Shown here: positions 17,537-27,102 of the stretch, piece by piece
Layout: each line of letters begins with the position of its first letter
Numbering within the stretch: the stretch's first letter is position 1
Assembly: GCF_000155775.1 (NCBI RefSeq)
Contig: NZ_DS989810.1
Span: forward strand, 35,459-99,458
Source of the DNA: Glaciecola sp. HTCC2999
Lineage (GTDB): Bacteria > Pseudomonadota > Gammaproteobacteria > Enterobacterales > Alteromonadaceae
Reading direction: 5' to 3'
Length of the DNA stretch: 64,000 nt
Notes under the pieces: model-generated
The model's database searches: none
What the model was told of the DNA's origin: nothing
Seen by the model: only the letters and a program-made list of their open reading frames with translations
Program-made: the position numbers and the translations under genes

Positions 17537-18277
17537 TTAACAAGTTAATTGCTGCATGAGTTCATGATGTAGCCCTTTAGACTTAGCCAACATTAAATCA
17601 TACTCCAGTATTTCTATAAGTTTACCGTCGACAGTAATTAATTTTTCTTTTTGAAAACGTGTCAGTAAACGAGAAATTGTTTCAATCGTTAACCCTAGGT
17701 AATTACCAATTTCATTTCGAGTGATGGTTAAATTAAATTGCTTTTCCGAAAAGCCTCTTTCGGCATAACGCTGGGATAAATGAGTTAGAAAATACAATAA
17801 ACGTTCTTCGGCTTTGCGTTTATTTAAGAGCATCATTAACTCATGTTTTTGTTGTATGTCGCTACTCATGAAGCTCATAATTTGTTTGCGTAATTTTGGG
17901 AAACGTTCCGCCATCTCATCTAGCATATGATATGGTAATTCACACACCATTGATGTTTCCAAAGCAATAGCACTAGATTGATGAGTTTGCGCATCTAATG
18001 AATCAAATCCGATTAAGTCTCCTGGTAAATGAAAACCGACGACCTGTTCTTGTCCATCTTCAGTTCGGATGACGGATTTAAAAGAACCACTTCTGACAGC
18101 GAACAATGATTTAAATGGGGTATCTTCACTAAATAAGACATCGTGTTTCTGTAAGGGTTTTTTGCGCTCTATAATGTCATCCAATGATTCAAGTTCATTA
18201 TCATTTAAACTGACAGGTAAGCACAAATGAGAGAAGCTGCATGATTGGCAGTGTATTGAGAAATCCATTTTGGTCAT
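17537..18277 (-). CDS. fnr: FNR/EtrA oxygen-sensing regulator
   Basis: 246 residues. N-terminal cluster cysteines in HCQSCSFSHLCLP (C-x2-C-x5-C) plus the fourth in MVCELPYHML. The cyclic-nucleotide-like beta roll spans about 30-150. Recognition helix LTIETISRLLTRFQKE contains the E-x2-SR residues that read TTGAT half-sites. It switches on anaerobic and microaerobic genes when its 4Fe-4S cluster is intact. It sits next to the cbb3 oxidase genes and two FNR-like boxes (17510, 25538). Confidence 0.97.
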   Translation of the reverse strand: MTKMDFSIHCQSCSFSHLCLPVSLNDNELESLDDIIERKKPLQKHDVLFSEDTPFKSLFAVRSGSFKSVIRTEDGQEQVVGFHLPGDLIGFDSLDAQTHQSSAIALETSMVCELPYHMLDEMAERFPKLRKQIMSFMSSDIQQKHELMMLLNKRKAEERLLYFLTHLSQRYAERGFSEKQFNLTITRNEIGNYLGLTIETISRLLTRFQKEKLITVDGKLIEILEYDLMLAKSKGLHHELMQQLTC

Positions 18278-18332
18278 AATTTTTCACGCGCTGTCTAAAA
18301 TATTAAAAGTATTTATTAATTTTTTTTCCAGT

Positions 18333-18992
18333 TTAGTCCAATAATCCCCAAATTAACATCGTTATTGCACTGATGATCATGAGTAAAGATATTAACTTTC
18401 TCAGCCAATGTTGTGAAAATAAGTCATGAATAAATTGTCCACTCATGCTCGTTGCAAACATCGCGGGAAGAGTGCCAACACCAAAGTAAAACATGACCAT
18501 CGCTCCTTTGAAAGCATCCCCGGAAGTCATTGACCAAGTTAAAGTTGAGTATACTAATCCGCATGGCAACCATCCCCAGATCATACCGTAAGGCATTGCT
18601 TTTAAAGCATTATTTAATGGTAAAAAACGCTTTGATAATGGCTTTATGCGATTGAAAAAATGCCCACCAAAACGTTCTAACCATGTCAGGCTTTGCGTAT
18701 AACCACCAATGTAAATACCCAATAATAGAAGTAGAACACTCGAAATGAAAAGTAAGATATCGGCTGAAATGAAAGTATGTTGGGATAGCATTGAGCCGGA
18801 ATAACCTACGATTGCCCCCATGAGTGAATAGCTGAAAATCCGACCAAAGTTGTACGCCATAAGCAGACGCATACGTCCGACTTTTGGCGTGGCACTGAAT
18901 AATAAGCTGCTTGCGATGCCGCCGCACATTCCCACACAATGCACACCTCCGGCAAGACCAATTAACAATGCTGTAATGTAGATAGGGTCCAT
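18333..18992 (-). CDS. TauE/SafE-like (UreH-type) membrane protein of the cbb3 cluster
   Basis: 219 residues with six hydrophobic segments. GLAGGVHCVGMCGG at the N-terminus is the His/Cys motif of the UreH-like branch often annotated as sulfite exporter and often encoded with cbb3 oxidase maturation genes. Its ATG overlaps the ccoS stop. A role in metal or oxidase assembly fits the context better than sulfite export, but that is inference. Confidence 0.85.
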   Translation of the reverse strand: MDPIYITALLIGLAGGVHCVGMCGGIASSLLFSATPKVGRMRLLMAYNFGRIFSYSLMGAIVGYSGSMLSQHTFISADILLFISSVLLLLLGIYIGGYTQSLTWLERFGGHFFNRIKPLSKRFLPLNNALKAMPYGMIWGWLPCGLVYSTLTWSMTSGDAFKGAMVMFYFGVGTLPAMFATSMSGQFIHDLFSQHWLRKLISLLMIISAITMLIWGLLD

Positions 18993-19174
18993 TAGGCGTC
19001 TTTGTCAGATGATGGCGGATTTTTACTAGGCGTAATATCATCATCAAAGAGGATAGAGGAGCCTTGTCGTTCTAAATCTTCAAACTGATTGGCTTTAACC
19101 GCCCAAAAAAATATAACGATGGCCAATGCAACGATGATGATTGCTATGGGAATGAGTACATAAATGACGTTCAT
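18992..19174 (-). CDS. ccoS: cbb3 oxidase maturation protein CcoS
   Basis: 60 residues: one membrane helix (VIYVLIPIAIIIVALAIVIF), FWAVKANQFEDLERQG just after it as in all CcoS proteins, and an acidic tail. Needed for haem b/copper insertion in the oxidase in the bacteria studied. Overlaps ccoI by 4 nt (ATGA). Confidence 0.95.
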   Translation of the reverse strand: MNVIYVLIPIAIIIVALAIVIFFWAVKANQFEDLERQGSSILFDDDITPSKNPPSSDKDA

Positions 19175-21585
19175 GAAAGGGGCCTTGTAGATTCAAATTT
19201 GAGTAACCTTGATGAATTATACACTACGATGATTGAGCTTAACGACATACCAAGTGCTGCCATCCACGGTGTGAGAAAACCAGCGATACCAAAAGGTAAG
19301 ATCAATAGATTATAACCCAGTGCCCACATGAAATTCTGTTTAATCACGATTTTACAACGTTGCGCTAATGCTAATAATAAAGGTAATGATGCAATGGATG
19401 GTTGTAAAAATAATATATCAGAAGCATTTTTGGCTAAATCAGAAGCGTTACCGACACTGACAGAGACATTTGCTTGAGCTAATACAGGTGAATCATTGAT
19501 TCCATCGCCTAACATCAATATCCGATCGCCTTGTGCTTGATATGAACGCACCGCATCTAATTTGTCTTCGGGTGAGCATTGGGCAAAGCCAGAAGGGATA
19601 TTCAACATATTAGAAACCGCTTCGACATTAGCTTGCGAGTCTCCACTGAGTATCGATTGTTTGAGAAAACGAAGTTGCTCAATAGTGTCTAAAGTATCGG
19701 CTTTTAACGCGTCATCTAACCAAATAGCGCCTAACAAAGAAGTATCATCTTCAACATAAATCGTCGCGTCATGGATCTGAGGATGCTCAGATATTTGATT
19801 TTGGTGGCGCATGAATTTAGCTTGGCCACATCGGTAAGTCTGCGAGTTAATACAACCTTCAACGCCTAAATTTAGATGTTGTTTAGGGTCAATGACTGGA
19901 TAAACGTCATATTCAGAAAAAGCGCGAGCAATCGGATGCTCTGAGTATTGCTCCAGACTCGATACTAAAGTTAACAGTTCTGATTCAGTCATATTGCTAA
20001 TTGAAGTAGTGTGCTTAATGCTAAATTTACCTTGCGTCAGGGTCCCCGTTTTATCAAATACGACATGATTAATATCGGTGAGTGCTTCAAGTACATTAGC
20101 TTGTTTAAGTAATATCCCGGATTGTTGTAAACGTGCCATCGCAGAGGTTAATGCTGATGGTGTCGCTAAACCTAATGCACATGGGCAAGTGGCTATCAAA
20201 ATAGAGACTGTGATCCAAAACGCATCAGGATTGCCTAATGTATCCCACGTAATGTAAGTGGCAGTAGCAATTACTAATACCGCGCTAACAAAATATTGTG
20301 ATAAGCGATCTGCCATTAGGGCTATCGCTGGTTTTTGTGCCATAGCGTTGGTTTGCAGGCGAAGTATTTGGTTGACTAATGCGTATTTGAGTTCACTGGT
20401 CACAGTGACTTCTATACTTTGATGCTGGTTTAATGTTCCACCATATACAGGTTGACCTGTTGATTTGGTTACTGGTGCAAACTCACCTGTTAACATCGAT
20501 TCATCAATATGCGTACACCCATGTCTGATGATGCCATCAATGGGGATAATTTCACCAGGTTTAACGAGTACAATTTGCCCTGGCTGTAATGATTTAGCCG
20601 TAACAATTGACACTTCTGCGGTGTCAGGATGTAATACCGAAGCACTCACGGGTACGTATTTCATGGTATTAGAGGCAATTTCCGTCGCCTTGTATCTTGC
20701 ACGGTGCTCTAAAAAGCGGCTAGTTAATAAGAAAAAGATAAACATACAAATGGATTCAAAAAATACTTCACCTGTATGGAGGGTGGTGGCTTTAATTCCC
20801 GCAAAATAGGTTCCGAGAATAGCAATAGTCACCGGTACATCCATATTTAAGCGACGTTGACTGATCGCTTTGAACGCGCCTAGATAAAAAGTTGAGCCCG
20901 AATAAAACACCACGGGTGTCGTTAACACTAAGCTGATCCATTGAAAATATTCACGCATGACGGCATCAATATTACCTAACCAATCAAAATAAAACCCCAT
21001 GGATAACATCATGACTTGCATGGTCATGATCCCAGCTAAGCCAAGTTGTTTAATGAAACGCTTATGCTCTTTTTGGTAGGTTAATTCATGTTGTTCTGGC
21101 GAAAAGGGTTGGACTTCATAACCTAATGTAGATAATCCACTTAGAATCGCGGATAGTGAAATTTTCTTAGGATCCCATTTAATTGAAGCTCGCGCTGCAC
21201 TTACATTGACTGCGTTTTGGACAATGCCATCTTGTTTCACTAAATGCCGTTCAATCAGCCAGCCACATGCAGCACACGTGATTCCTTCAATGGTGAGCTG
21301 AACTTCTTTTAACTCACCCATATCAAGCACAAAATCAGTTTGTAATTCTGGCGCATCATAGATACTAAGTTTAGCAAGTAAAGCAGCCTGTTCTTCTGCT
21401 GAAGGTGCTTGAATGGCTTTTTCGGTGCGAAATTGATAATAATCAGTTAATTGATTATCGACAATAGATTGAGCAACAGCTTGACAACCAGGACAACACA
21501 TAACACGTGGTTCATCAAAAACACGCACAACGAACTCATGATCGTTAGGAGCATCTAAGCCACAATGAAAACACGTGATTTGCAT
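19171..21585 (-). CDS. ccoI: Copper-transporting P-type ATPase CcoI/FixI
   Basis: 804 residues from ATG 21585 (the TTG at 21597 is not needed). An N-terminal zinc-ribbon-like segment (CFHCGLDAP ... CCPGCQ) precedes an HMA domain with GITCAACGW. Further on are eight membrane helices, the copper-site CPC in ATCPCALGLATPSALT, the phosphorylation motif DKTGTLT and the hinge GDGINDSPVLA. It delivers copper for CuB of the cbb3 oxidase. Second gene of the ccoH-I-S-TauE run. Confidence 0.96.
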   Translation of the reverse strand: MQITCFHCGLDAPNDHEFVVRVFDEPRVMCCPGCQAVAQSIVDNQLTDYYQFRTEKAIQAPSAEEQAALLAKLSIYDAPELQTDFVLDMGELKEVQLTIEGITCAACGWLIERHLVKQDGIVQNAVNVSAARASIKWDPKKISLSAILSGLSTLGYEVQPFSPEQHELTYQKEHKRFIKQLGLAGIMTMQVMMLSMGFYFDWLGNIDAVMREYFQWISLVLTTPVVFYSGSTFYLGAFKAISQRRLNMDVPVTIAILGTYFAGIKATTLHTGEVFFESICMFIFFLLTSRFLEHRARYKATEIASNTMKYVPVSASVLHPDTAEVSIVTAKSLQPGQIVLVKPGEIIPIDGIIRHGCTHIDESMLTGEFAPVTKSTGQPVYGGTLNQHQSIEVTVTSELKYALVNQILRLQTNAMAQKPAIALMADRLSQYFVSAVLVIATATYITWDTLGNPDAFWITVSILIATCPCALGLATPSALTSAMARLQQSGILLKQANVLEALTDINHVVFDKTGTLTQGKFSIKHTTSISNMTESELLTLVSSLEQYSEHPIARAFSEYDVYPVIDPKQHLNLGVEGCINSQTYRCGQAKFMRHQNQISEHPQIHDATIYVEDDTSLLGAIWLDDALKADTLDTIEQLRFLKQSILSGDSQANVEAVSNMLNIPSGFAQCSPEDKLDAVRSYQAQGDRILMLGDGINDSPVLAQANVSVSVGNASDLAKNASDILFLQPSIASLPLLLALAQRCKIVIKQNFMWALGYNLLILPFGIAGFLTPWMAALGMSLSSIIVVYNSSRLLKFESTRPLS

Positions 21586-21603
21586 TGGTTGTCTCAATCA
21601 ATA

Positions 21604-22113
21604 TTAAAAATCTGGCGCAAATGTAATTGGGCCAGAATAGGGGAGTTGTAGAGTTTGTTGAATTTTCCATTCATCGTCTTGCGGTAGCAATGATACACGC
21701 CATTTACCTTCAATAGATTCATCATGCGAACCACGATAAAATCCATTGGCATCGCGAGCCAACAACAGCGTAAAATCTCTTGCCGCTATAGTGACATGAT
21801 AGAAGTTTAATTTCAGTGCAGTACCTTGAGTAGGTGCACCATCTATGAACTCAACAGACACTAAATTGTCTTTTATGCGGACGCGGGCATCAATACCTAA
21901 TTGTAATGCGCGTTCAAATTTATCTAAACGCGTATTAATACCACGACCTTCTTTATAATATTCATCCACAACCAAATCATTTTGAGTCGTTACTGCTAAC
22001 TTGGCATAGTTGAGTGAAAATATCATTGATGACAGTGGTACGATAATTAAAAACCATGGCCAGAATTGTTTGTACCAGGGATTATTATCAGAAGACGGGT
22101 CAGTATTACTCAT
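21604..22113 (-). CDS. ccoH: FixH/CcoH-family cbb3 assembly protein
   Basis: 169 residues: one membrane helix (WFLIIVPLSSMIFSLNYAKL) followed by a periplasmic beta domain, with KLAVTTQNDLVVDEYYKEGR, the conserved post-membrane motif of FixH. Stabilises the cbb3 oxidase during assembly. Separated from ccoP by a terminator. Confidence 0.92.
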   Translation of the reverse strand: MSNTDPSSDNNPWYKQFWPWFLIIVPLSSMIFSLNYAKLAVTTQNDLVVDEYYKEGRGINTRLDKFERALQLGIDARVRIKDNLVSVEFIDGAPTQGTALKLNFYHVTIAARDFTLLLARDANGFYRGSHDESIEGKWRVSLLPQDDEWKIQQTLQLPYSGPITFAPDF

Positions 22114-22147
22114 CTACGCTCCAAAATTGCTAAGTATATAATATCAT

Positions 22148-22177
22148 TAAAAAAGCCCCGTAAAAACGAGGCTTTAA
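22148..22177 (-). terminator. Terminator after ccoP
   Basis: On the minus strand AAAGCCTCG, TTTTTA loop, CGGGGCTTTTTT. It would stop or attenuate ccoNOQP transcription before the maturation genes. Confidence 0.85.
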
Positions 22178-22193
22178 TCATACCATATATTTA

Positions 22194-23156
22194 CTATTTG
22201 TTAGACAAACTGTAAATATAAGCGGAAACAACATGTATCTTATCGTCTCCAAGTGTTTTATTAAATGCAGGCATTACACCATTACGACCGTAAGTTAAGG
22301 TTTCGGTAACAGCACGTTTACTACCGCCGTATAACCAAATATTATCAGTCAAGTTTGGTGCACCGATCATTTGGTTACCTTTTCCGTCCATACCATGACA
22401 AGCGGCACAAGCCATAAAGCGTGTTTTTCCTTTATCGGCAAGCGCTTGATTTACTTGGCGACCAGATAAACTTAACGTGTACTCGACAACTTCTTTAATA
22501 CCTTCTTCGCCAAATGCATCTAACCAAGCTGGCATCATTGCATTACGACCACGCTGTAAAGTCTCAACGATCTTGTTAGCAGTGCCACCATATAACCAAT
22601 CATCATCAGTCAGGTTAGGGAAGCCGCCATTTTGACCACGTGCATCGGAACCATGACATTGAGCACAATTTTGTAAAAAGAGACGTTGGCCCACTTTTAA
22701 CACATCTGCATGCTCTTCATTGCTCGCTAAAGTCTCAATATCAACTTTTGCGTATTCAGCAAAGATAGGATCATATTTTTCATTTGCGAATTTTATTTCA
22801 CGGTCATATTGCACCAGCGCACCTGATTCAATCGAAGCTTGTAACGCTTGTTCAGATTCTTCTAAAGAAAGAATTGTTTGATTAGAACTTTGCCAACCTA
22901 ATAATCCTTTGTATGCACCTAAACCAGGGTAGAGGGCTAAATACACTAGAGCCCAAACAATAGTAATGTAGAATAATATTGTCCACCAACGTGGTAGCTG
23001 ATTATTTAATTCAACGATGCCATCAAACTCATGACCCATTGATTCGCCTTCTTTGACACCAGTTTTATTCGATAAACACCAACGCAATAGCATGTAGCTA
23101 CCGGCGATAGAGCCTAATGTAATTATTGATATCCATATTGTCCAAAACGTCGTCAT
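22194..23156 (-). CDS. ccoP: cbb3 cytochrome c oxidase subunit III (dihaem)
   Basis: 320 residues. Two N-terminal membrane helices (about 1-28 and 55-80), then two c-type haem domains with CAQCHG and CAACHG. Axial Met candidates lie in NAMMPAWLDAFG and GVMPAFN. Passes electrons to CcoO and CcoN in the inner membrane. Last gene of ccoNOQP. Confidence 0.97.
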   Translation of the reverse strand: MTTFWTIWISIITLGSIAGSYMLLRWCLSNKTGVKEGESMGHEFDGIVELNNQLPRWWTILFYITIVWALVYLALYPGLGAYKGLLGWQSSNQTILSLEESEQALQASIESGALVQYDREIKFANEKYDPIFAEYAKVDIETLASNEEHADVLKVGQRLFLQNCAQCHGSDARGQNGGFPNLTDDDWLYGGTANKIVETLQRGRNAMMPAWLDAFGEEGIKEVVEYTLSLSGRQVNQALADKGKTRFMACAACHGMDGKGNQMIGAPNLTDNIWLYGGSKRAVTETLTYGRNGVMPAFNKTLGDDKIHVVSAYIYSLSNK

Positions 23157-23158
23157 GT

Positions 23159-23329
23159 TTAAGACTCCTGTTTGTTTTTTGTATTCGGTTTTGCTTCATC
23201 ATCAAACACTAGGTTTGCCGCTTCTTCGAAACGATCTTTATTACGGCTGCTAAATGCCCAATAAAGTACACCTATAAATGCGATGAAGACGATAACAGTA
23301 AAGATACTGCCGATGATAGCCTGATCCAT
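23159..23329 (-). CDS. ccoQ: cbb3 oxidase subunit IV, CcoQ
   Basis: 56 residues ([20 protein letters not shown], then a conserved YWAFSSRNKDRFEEAANLVF). One membrane helix; the post-helix YWA-x3-RNKxRFEEAA pattern is diagnostic. Its ATG overlaps the ccoO stop (TAATG), and it ends 2 nt before ccoP. Confidence 0.93.
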   Translation of the reverse strand: MDQAIIGSIFTVIVFIAFIGVLYWAFSSRNKDRFEEAANLVFDDEAKPNTKNKQES

Positions 23330-23934
23330 TATTTTAAATGTGTCCCAAGAGATTGTAAGTAAGCAATCAATGCTTCCATTTCAGTTTTACCTTCAACGGC
23401 GGCTTTAGCTCCAGCAATATCTTCATCGGTATACGGAACACCAAAATCTCTGAATAACGATAATTTATCTGCTATCAATTCACCGTCTAATACATTTTCC
23501 GCTAACCATGGGTAACCGGGCATGTTAGATTCTGGTACAACGTTTCGTGGATTCAGTAAATGAACACGATGCCACTCGTCAGAATAACGACCGCCAACAC
23601 GTGCTAAATCTGGACCTGTACGCTTTGAGCCCCATAAAAATGGACGCTCCCAAACAGACTCGCCTGCAACTGAATAGTGACCATAACGCTCCGTCTCAGC
23701 GCGGAAAGGACGGATCATCTGTGAATGACAGCCAACACAACCTTCCCGTATATAGATGTCACGACCTTCCATTTGCAATGCTGTGTATGGTTTAAGACCT
23801 TTCACCGGTTCCATCGTTTGTTGTTGAAACATTAATGGAGTAATTTGTGCCATAGCGCCTAAAGCGATCGCAAATAAAACCAATACCGTTAATAGACCTA
23901 CATTCTTTTCAATCAACTCATGTGGATTTTTCAT
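23329..23934 (-). CDS. ccoO: cbb3 oxidase subunit II (monohaem)
   Basis: 201 residues: an N-terminal anchor ([18 protein letters not shown]), haem motif in [18 protein letters not shown] and an [15 protein letters not shown] block typical of CcoO/FixO. Second gene of the operon, 10 nt after ccoN. Confidence 0.97.
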   Translation of the reverse strand: MKNPHELIEKNVGLLTVLVLFAIALGAMAQITPLMFQQQTMEPVKGLKPYTALQMEGRDIYIREGCVGCHSQMIRPFRAETERYGHYSVAGESVWERPFLWGSKRTGPDLARVGGRYSDEWHRVHLLNPRNVVPESNMPGYPWLAENVLDGELIADKLSLFRDFGVPYTDEDIAGAKAAVEGKTEMEALIAYLQSLGTHLK

Positions 23935-23944
23935 GCTTAACTCC

Positions 23945-25378
23945 TTATGCCGTCGCTACAGCTACATCATTGACTGTGTCAGTCTTTGGTGCACGTATAG
24001 TTTTGTAACAGTTATAAGCCATGATCAACATACCAGCCACGACGAATGCACCGCCAATAGCACGTAAAATGTAGAAAGGTTTAGAGGCTTCTAAAGATTC
24101 AACAAAGCTGTATGTTAATGTGCCATCAGCGTTTACGGCACGCCACATTAGCCCTTGAAGTACTCCTGACATCCACATGGCAACGATATATAACACAACG
24201 CCAATTGTCGCTAACCAGAAATGCACATTAACTAGAGACGTACTGTACATTTTTGGCTGACCAAACAAGATTGGAATAAGGTGATAAACAGAACCAATTG
24301 ATACCATAGCTACCCAGCCCAATGCACCAGAATGAACGTGACCAATGGTCCAATCCGTATAATGTGATAAAGCATTGACTGTTTTAATTGCCATCATAGG
24401 ACCTTCAAAGGTCGACATACCGTAGAACGATAATGAAACAATTAAGAAACGTAATACAGGATCTGTTCGTAATTTATGCCAAGCACCTGATAATGTCATG
24501 ATACCGTTAATCATTCCGCCCCAAGAAGGGACAAATAGAATAATCGACATCGCCATACCGAGTGATTGAGTCCAATCAGGTAAAGCGGTGTAGTGTAAGT
24601 GGTGTGGTCCGGCCCATATGTACAAAGAGATTAATGCCCAAAAATGCACAATAGATAAACGGTACGAATACACTGGGCGACCGGCTTGTTTAGGAACAAA
24701 GTAATACATCATGCCTAAGAAACCAGCGGTTAAGAAGAAACCAACAGCATTATGTCCATACCACCACTGCATCATTGCATCAACTGCACCTGCATAAATG
24801 GAATAAGATTTTGTGAATGATACGGGAATCGCCATTGAATTACCGATATGTAATACCGCAACGGTTAGCATAAATGCACCGAAGAACCAGTTTGCTACAT
24901 AAATATGAGAAGTTTTTCGAATCACTAATGTGCCGAAAAAATTAATAATATAGGCTAACCAAACGATGGTGATAAGAATATCAATGGGCCATTCAAGTTC
25001 TGCATATTCTTTTGATGAAGTTAACCCAAGTGGTAATGTCACCACGGCAGAAACGATAACAGCTTGCCAACCCCAAAAAGTAAACGCAGCCAGTTTGTCC
25101 GAGAATAAACGTACCTGAGAAGTTCGTTGAACTACATAAAATGACGTTGCAAATAATGCACAGCCACCAAAAGCAAATATTACTGCATTTGTATGAAGTG
25201 GGCGTAAACGTGAATAGGTTAACCAAGGGATATCAAAATTAAGTGCTGGTGCAAATAACTGTATGGCTAGTAATAAGCCAATTGACATGCCTATGATCCC
25301 CCATATTACGGTCATCACCGTAAATTGCCTAACAACTTTATAGTTATAGTTAGGTTGAACTTGAGTAGTCTCGTTCAT
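23945..25378 (-). CDS. ccoN: cbb3 oxidase catalytic subunit I
   Basis: 477 residues, twelve membrane segments. Haem and CuB histidines visible in [39 protein letters not shown] and [12 protein letters not shown]. Reduces oxygen at high affinity, fed by cytochromes c. Promoter region 25379-25594 contains an FNR box. The final acceptor for electrons from periplasmic cytochromes such as the PedF-like protein at 36080 could be this oxidase (inference). Confidence 0.98.
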   Translation of the reverse strand: MNETTQVQPNYNYKVVRQFTVMTVIWGIIGMSIGLLLAIQLFAPALNFDIPWLTYSRLRPLHTNAVIFAFGGCALFATSFYVVQRTSQVRLFSDKLAAFTFWGWQAVIVSAVVTLPLGLTSSKEYAELEWPIDILITIVWLAYIINFFGTLVIRKTSHIYVANWFFGAFMLTVAVLHIGNSMAIPVSFTKSYSIYAGAVDAMMQWWYGHNAVGFFLTAGFLGMMYYFVPKQAGRPVYSYRLSIVHFWALISLYIWAGPHHLHYTALPDWTQSLGMAMSIILFVPSWGGMINGIMTLSGAWHKLRTDPVLRFLIVSLSFYGMSTFEGPMMAIKTVNALSHYTDWTIGHVHSGALGWVAMVSIGSVYHLIPILFGQPKMYSTSLVNVHFWLATIGVVLYIVAMWMSGVLQGLMWRAVNADGTLTYSFVESLEASKPFYILRAIGGAFVVAGMLIMAYNCYKTIRAPKTDTVNDVAVATA

Positions 25379-25537
25379 CGGGTCGTTCTTCCATTGTTAA
25401 ATTAAAATTCTTTATGATAATTAAGCCTGTTTTGTGTAAATAAACAGTTTTAGCCATTACAATTATTGGCTCTTAACGCACATGGGTGTGAATGATATAG
25501 TGTTTAAAAACAAATTGGTAGGCTAAGTAAGCGATGG

Positions 25538-25551
25538 TTGATCAAGGTCAA
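25538..25551. promoter_or_regulatory. FNR box between ccoN and the 25595 gene
   Basis: TTGAT-CAAG-GTCAA matches TTGAT-N4-ATCAA with one change. It is 160 nt before ccoN and 43 nt before the divergent gene, so either or both could be regulated. Confidence 0.7.
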
Positions 25552-25594
25552 TACATTTAACATTTTGTTAACTTTAAAGTGGTAAAAACCTAAC

Positions 25595-26050
25595 ATGAAG
25601 CAGTTAAATAATTCACAAAAAACACTATTTTTGCTGACATTTGCGAGTACATTGATAATTATCTATATGCTAAATAGCACTTTATTAAAGAAAAACTCTT
25701 ATACTTGTACACTTTATCTTCAAAAATGTGACATACAGTTAAATGAGGGCCCTTTACAGGTTGTTATTCTTGAGCAATTAGTCGTAGAAGAGTTAATTCC
25801 CGTCAAAATTAGTTTACCCACACCATTAAAAGTTGAACAAATACACATTGAAGGGATCAATATGTATATGGGGAAAAGCCCAGTACATCAAATTTCAGAT
25901 ATATATACAGATTTAAGCTCAGTTCAAAATGAATGGGTGGGGGAGTTCTTCTTAGGAAGTTGTGCTCTAGCACAAATGGAATGGCGAATGGTCGTTCAAC
26001 TAGAAGGTTATGATAAGGCGGTAAATATATTATTTACCACCCATCAATGA
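25595..26050 (+). CDS. Membrane-anchored protein of unknown function, divergent from ccoN
   Basis: 151 residues: one N-terminal membrane helix (TLFLLTFASTLIIIYMLNST), the rest periplasmic. Cysteines in TCTLYLQKCDIQL and GSCALAQMEWRM, with methionines nearby, could form a disulfide or bind copper. It shares an FNR-box region with ccoN, so a part in oxidase or copper homeostasis is plausible. I do not recognise a named family. Confidence 0.7.
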   Translation: MKQLNNSQKTLFLLTFASTLIIIYMLNSTLLKKNSYTCTLYLQKCDIQLNEGPLQVVILEQLVVEELIPVKISLPTPLKVEQIHIEGINMYMGKSPVHQISDIYTDLSSVQNEWVGEFFLGSCALAQMEWRMVVQLEGYDKAVNILFTTHQ

Positions 26051-26056
26051 CTATAT

Positions 26057-26524
26057 TTATAATTGACTTTGGAGATAGTTTTCCAAGCCAAGTGATTTAA
26101 TCAAACCCAGTTGCTGCTCAAGCCAATGAGCATGATCCATTTCAGTGTCATCTAAGAGAACCAATAACATATCACGAGTGACATAATCGCGTTCTTTTTC
26201 GCATAACGAAATGGTTATGCGTAACTGCTCAGCAACCTCATACTCGACCCTTAAATCACTGGCTAACATGTCTGGAACGGTTGTCCCAAGCTGATATCCT
26301 GTCCGAGTAACCATATCAGGCTGTCCCTCAAGAAATAACATGCGTTGGATCAATTTAGTAGCATGACCTTTCTCATCGTCAAACTCATGATTAATGCGTT
26401 CAAACAGCTTTGTGTAACCCCAATCTTCATACATTTGTGCATGGATGAAATATTGGTCCATCGCAGCTAATTCATAACTGAGAAGGTTATTGAGAGCGTC
26501 AATAATAGCGGGTTTACCTTGCAT
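26057..26524 (-). CDS. Bacterioferritin, ferroxidase-type subunit
   Basis: 155 residues, four-helix ferritin fold. All ferroxidase ligands of E. coli Bfr are present: E18, E51, H54, E94 and the E-x2-H pair (EMDH). The haem-ligating Met52 is Lys (DDEKGHA), so this chain should oxidise iron but not bind haem on its own. It follows the other subunit by 12 nt. Two-subunit bacterioferritins with this split are known in Neisseria and Magnetospirillum. Confidence 0.93.
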   Translation of the reverse strand: MQGKPAIIDALNNLLSYELAAMDQYFIHAQMYEDWGYTKLFERINHEFDDEKGHATKLIQRMLFLEGQPDMVTRTGYQLGTTVPDMLASDLRVEYEVAEQLRITISLCEKERDYVTRDMLLVLLDDTEMDHAHWLEQQLGLIKSLGLENYLQSQL

Positions 26525-26536
26525 GAGATTGTCTCC

Positions 26537-27001
26537 TTAAAGTTGTGATTGAAGATATCGGGCTAGTCCCATATCTACGATTTGTTGTTGCTGTGTAAGT
26601 AGATAATCTAAGTATTCTTCTTCATCAACTAACTGTTTGGTTAATATGTCACGAGAAACAAAATCTTGGACGGTTTCACACACTTCAATACTATCAATCA
26701 ATAAAGTAATGTGTGCTTGTTGAAATTTCACATCGCAGGCCAACATTTCTTCTGGATCTTCACCAATGTAAAGTTTACCTAATGCTTGTAAATTAGGTAG
26801 CCCCTCTAAAAACAAGATACGCTCAATTAGCTCATCTGCTTGCTTCATATCTTTAATAGATTTTTTATATTCACTGGAGTTTAACGCGGCATAACCCCAA
26901 TTTTTAAACATCCGTGCATGAAGGAAATATTGGTTAATTGAAGTCAGTTCAGAAGTCAGCACTGTATTGAGTTGGCTTAACAATTGTGGAGTACTCTGCA
27001 T
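26537..27001 (-). CDS. Bacterioferritin, haem-binding-type subunit
   Basis: 154 residues; ATG 27001 is chosen because it places E18 exactly as in E. coli Bfr and has AGGA 8 nt upstream. The haem ligand Met52 is kept (IKDMKQADELIERILFLEG), but ferroxidase positions 51, 54, 94 and 130 are D, Q, Q and Y. So it is the partner of the ferroxidase subunit encoded next. A Fur-box-like sequence lies about 83 bp upstream. Confidence 0.93.
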   Translation of the reverse strand: MQSTPQLLSQLNTVLTSELTSINQYFLHARMFKNWGYAALNSSEYKKSIKDMKQADELIERILFLEGLPNLQALGKLYIGEDPEEMLACDVKFQQAHITLLIDSIEVCETVQDFVSRDILTKQLVDEEEYLDYLLTQQQQIVDMGLARYLQSQL

Positions 27002-27083
27002 CGTCATTTTCCTGTTATTAATTAACCTTAGTATAGGTGGTTTTTTCTAAATTTGAAAATTTTTATAATAAAATCAGTATCTT

Positions 27084-27102
27084 GCTAATGATAATTGTTA
27101 TT
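27084..27102. promoter_or_regulatory. Fur-box-like site before the bacterioferritin pair
   Basis: GCTAATGATAATTGTTATT matches 15 of 19 positions of GATAATGATAATCATTATC. It overlaps the last codons of the antiporter gene. Suggests iron control of the ferritin genes. Confidence 0.65.
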
